The notes under the pieces: model-generated | Told to the model about the DNA's origin: nothing | The model's input: the letters and a program-made list of their open reading frames with translations, nothing else | The model's database searches: none | Translations under genes and position numbers: made by a program | Assembly: GCF_005860775.1 (NCBI RefSeq) | Contig: NZ_VCHQ01000026.1 | Location: forward strand, 124,001-188,000 | Source: Klebsiella indica | Lineage (GTDB): Bacteria > Pseudomonadota > Gammaproteobacteria > Enterobacterales > Enterobacteriaceae | DNA length: 64,000 nucleotides | Direction: 5' to 3' | In this document: one piece after another, positions 62,401-64,000 of the stretch | Numbering within the stretch: position 1 is the first letter of the stretch | Layout of the letters: every line of letters begins with the position of its first letter

Positions 62401-64000
62401 TTGTTTTGCCAGTCGGCTCGGGGTTGATAAAACAGCTCGCCACGGTGATTTAACGCATACAGATTCTGCTGATGGTCGACGTGAATATCTTTCAGCGTGC
62501 CTTCAATCCCTTCATGACTCAGCGTCTGCGGTAAACGCGCCAGTTGCTGCGTCCCAGGGACCAGCTGGAAGGCGCGAATGTCGCCTTTTTCCGTCAGCGC
62601 CAGATAATGATTCATACCGATCACCGCCATCGCCTGCGCTTTATCCGCTTTATCCAGCCCCGGCAGCGCACTGCCCGGTTCCGGCTTGTTACGGACATGC
62701 GGCAGGGTAAACAGGTTATCCGCTCCTTGCTTGATCGACGCGCTGCTCTGGTTAATATCCAGTCGTTTAACTTCACCGTCTTTCAGTATATAGGCCGCGC
62801 CGTCCAGCCCTTTCTTCAACTGCTGACAGTCCGCCTCTGCTCCGGTCCATGATTTGGTTAATTGATCGAAATAATGAACTTTGCCTTCCTGTAACGTCAG
62901 GCTACCCTGGTGCCGCATATCCAGTATCTCGTGCGGCTCAGGGTTGAGCTGATGTAACCCCAGTTGATTATCAATCACCAGGGAATCGCTCAGATTCCAG
63001 CCAGGATGGAACTGATGATCGTTCGCCAGTGGGCAGGCATGCTGCTGTTTAAAATTATCCTTTACCACGGCGTTAAGCTGTCCGTGATCGTCGGTAAAGA
63101 AACTGGCTATTTTATGATCCTCGCCAAAATGGCGCGTAAGCGCTTCCTGCGGCATCGCTTTCATCGCCAGTTCCGTTTCACCCTGTTGCGGCAAGGGGCC
63201 AGTGAACAATTTCCCTTCGCTGTCAGCGACAAATAGCCGTCCGTGGCTGATGGCGACGGATTGCGCCTCCAGATGGGCCTGCCCGTGCTGTAACGCCAGT
63301 TTGCTGTCAGCAAACTGCAGCCTGACCGAAATACGGCTCTCTGGCGCGGCATTCAGCGCAGGCAGCAAACTCATTTGATGACGACTGGGGGTATCGGTCA
63401 GGATCGCTACCTGCCCCTTCTCGCTGACGGCAAAGGATTTAATCTTGTCGACAAATTTTTCTGAACCAACGTTGTCGGAGAGATTACGCAGCGTGCGGCT
63501 GTCCTGCAGGGTATACAGCTTGCCGTCTGCCTGGCGCGATAGTTGACTATGTGGCGTGTTATCCGCCGCCTGCCAAACATCCAGTTCTGGATGCAGAAGA
63601 TGAAGCTTGCCATCGTGCAAACGGAACTGTTCCGTTTGCGGGCGATCGGCGGTCGGTGGCCGGGAGTAGATACCAGTCATCAGCGCACGGTGCATTTCCC
63701 CCGGCTGTCGTAGCAATGCGTGACGCTCCGTACCGATATTGAGCGTCACTCTTCCGCTGCCTTTCTCCATCGCCAGCGCGATTTCCTGCGTTCCCGCCTG
63801 TGCCAGGCGAGCTTTCAGATCAACAGGCTGACTGTTGTGCAGTACGCTGTAGCTGGTGCCGTTGCTATTGATATCAAACAGCCGTCCCTTATTATCAAGT
63901 AGCAGATGCTGGTTGCCGTCACTGCTGGCATGGTGCGCCAGATAGCGTTGTTCTTCTTTGCCCAGCGTTTGCTGCAACAGGGTATTGATCGCAGGGGGAT
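59454..64000 (-). CDS. dspE: DspE/AvrE-family type III effector (5' end beyond window)
   Basis: About 1515 residues are visible and the frame stays open to the right edge (the TTG at 63977 is not the real start); family members are about 1800 residues. It closely follows Erwinia Dsp[21 protein letters not shown], a beta-propeller-like region ([17 protein letters not shown]), the WxxxE motif [24 protein letters not shown], and [20 protein letters not shown]. The barrel-rich end includes [14 protein letters not shown] and the C-terminal [10 protein letters not shown], fitting the proposed ER-retention signal. AvrE proteins disrupt host cells and are reported to form water/solute channels. No internal frameshift is visible. 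Confidence 0.92.
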   Translation of the reverse strand, partial: PPAINTLLQQTLGKEEQRYLAHHASSDGNQHLLLDNKGRLFDINSNGTSYSVLHNSQPVDLKARLAQAGTQEIALAMEKGSGRVTLNIGTERHALLRQPGEMHRALMTGIYSRPPTADRPQTEQFRLHDGKLHLLHPELDVWQAADNTPHSQLSRQADGKLYTLQDSRTLRNLSDNVGSEKFVDKIKSFAVSEKGQVAILTDTPSRHQMSLLPALNAAPESRISVRLQFADSKLALQHGQAHLEAQSVAISHGRLFVADSEGKLFTGPLPQQGETELAMKAMPQEALTRHFGEDHKIASFFTDDHGQLNAVVKDNFKQQHACPLANDHQFHPGWNLSDSLVIDNQLGLHQLNPEPHEILDMRHQGSLTLQEGKVHYFDQLTKSWTGAEADCQQLKKGLDGAAYILKDGEVKRLDINQSSASIKQGADNLFTLPHVRNKPEPGSALPGLDKADKAQAMAVIGMNHYLALTEKGDIRAFQLVPGTQQLARLPQTLSHEGIEGTLKDIHVDHQQNLYALNHRGELFYQPRADWQNNGAGSGWQKVSAPQGECALKRLDMNATHQPVATLEDGSQHLLTARGWQAHQTSEISPLHQAGREAQTVFNRLNQGVKGRVLPGTGVTVKMTAQVAGQSGMENRKVSSKFADRVRAYIFNPTMATPRPLKNAAYATQHQWQGRQGLKPLYEMQGALIKQLEAHNVRHKDTQPNLGSKLAVLDLGEHGKTLHEDLQRFCDELERSATRAATQLGQHQGVVKSNGEINPKYQPSRSKALVQSFNINRSGRDLSASLLTAVRAAPPSADSKLEKLLAHFISAGVNMSHQKGDVPLGRQRDPNDKTAITKSRLILDTVTLGELHQLVDKASLLSGHKPDAEQLQQLRQQFDTLREKQYGANPVKEYSDMGFSHHSALEADYDAVKAFINAFKKEHHGVNLAARTVLETHGNAELEQKLKQTLLSLDNGESISFSRSYSGGVSTAFVPTLKKVPVPIVPGAGVTLDRAYNLSFSRASRGLNVSFGRDGGMSGNISVSTGYDLMPYMTGKKATADNASDWLSKKHKISPDFRIGGGVSGSVQGTLQNSLKFKLTEDELPDFLRGLMQGTLTPVELIRKGIEHQTKQGSKLVFNVDTSAALDLRAGINLTEDGSKPNTVTARVSTGLSASMNLLSATRERSTTASQFGNAHSSSDNRPTFLNSASVGANLTATMGVAHASTNDGKSIGTFPAFASTNVSVALALDNRTSQSISVELKRAEPVTGNDISELMSTLGKHFTDTASSQLLAALKEQGDDNLPEQLGILHRHFSGQTVSGDERYEALRSLNKMVLRQQIAEGNGMELSSASHTTAYNNLSKLDSDGILHLLRQHFNAALPPSNAQRLSSFMESDPVLKGLIKQLQATPFSSARVSLELKDDLREQTERAMHDGKVGREEVGILFQDRNNLRIQSVSVSQSVSKSEGFSMPSLLLGANNSAGVSMERNIGTINFKYGQDQTIPRRFSLEGEIAKANPDIASALYELKKEGMEMKS

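Overview
The window looks like a chromosomal replication-terminus segment of an enteric bacterium of the Salmonella/Citrobacter type. The backbone genes are Escherichia/Salmonella families in a broadly familiar order: ortT, ydcY, ydcZ, mnaT, curA, yncD, yncE, ansP, pptA, yddH, nhoA, yddG, ydcH. A full-length dif site lies at 58728-58755, and the FtsK-orienting octamers (KOPS) that I found by eye change strand across it. The species cannot be fixed from the sequence alone; family identifications are from memory of the proteins, without a database search.

Layout. 1-7542: a partial gene, a small membrane protein, the orphan membrane toxin ortT, an aldehyde dehydrogenase, a peptide-binding protein with ydcY, the ydcZ-mnaT pair, a cupin regulator and curA. 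7551-15845: a rihA-type nucleoside hydrolase gene cut in two by about 7.5 kb of foreign DNA. This insert holds a broken Tn3-family transposase gene with an IS630-family element inside it, a 38-bp Tn3-type end, a roughly 207-bp Tn3-like inverted-repeat miniature element, and a complete microcin PDI-type operon (mcpM, I, A, D, B). 15987-21435: yncD/yncE with a possible Fur site, a small lipoprotein and ansP. 21713-29926: a P-loop protein and an eight-gene uptake and degradation operon resembling the Bacillus snaA/tcyJKLMN/cmo/sndA set. 30104-36135: pptA, a ClbS-like protein, yddH, a three-gene ABC importer and nhoA.

36206-43465 is a complete benzoate-to-muconolactone pathway: an IclR regulator, catBCA and benABCD. 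It is followed by yddG and a FecBCDE-type importer preceded by a perfect Zur-like palindrome and a strong Fur-like box. 47846-52752 holds ydcH, a PanE-like reductase, a Cys-rich copper-binding protein, a hydrolase, and a ParD-like protein coupled to a second methionine aminopeptidase. 52852-57937 is a scar of anaerobic respiration: the 3' half of ttrA fused head-to-head to a 5'-truncated ccmC, then ccmD, ccmE, a frameshifted ccmF and a ccmG/ccmH deletion fusion.

57977-64000: an acetyltransferase gene, dif, a remnant of a GNAT toxin, and a two-gene locus closely resembling Erwinia dspE-dspF (AvrE-family type III effector and its chaperone). The effector gene runs off the right edge. The most striking features are dspEF beside dif, the microcin operon inside rihA, the Zur/Fur-type control region of the FecBCDE importer, and the sulfur-amino-acid-like catabolic operon.
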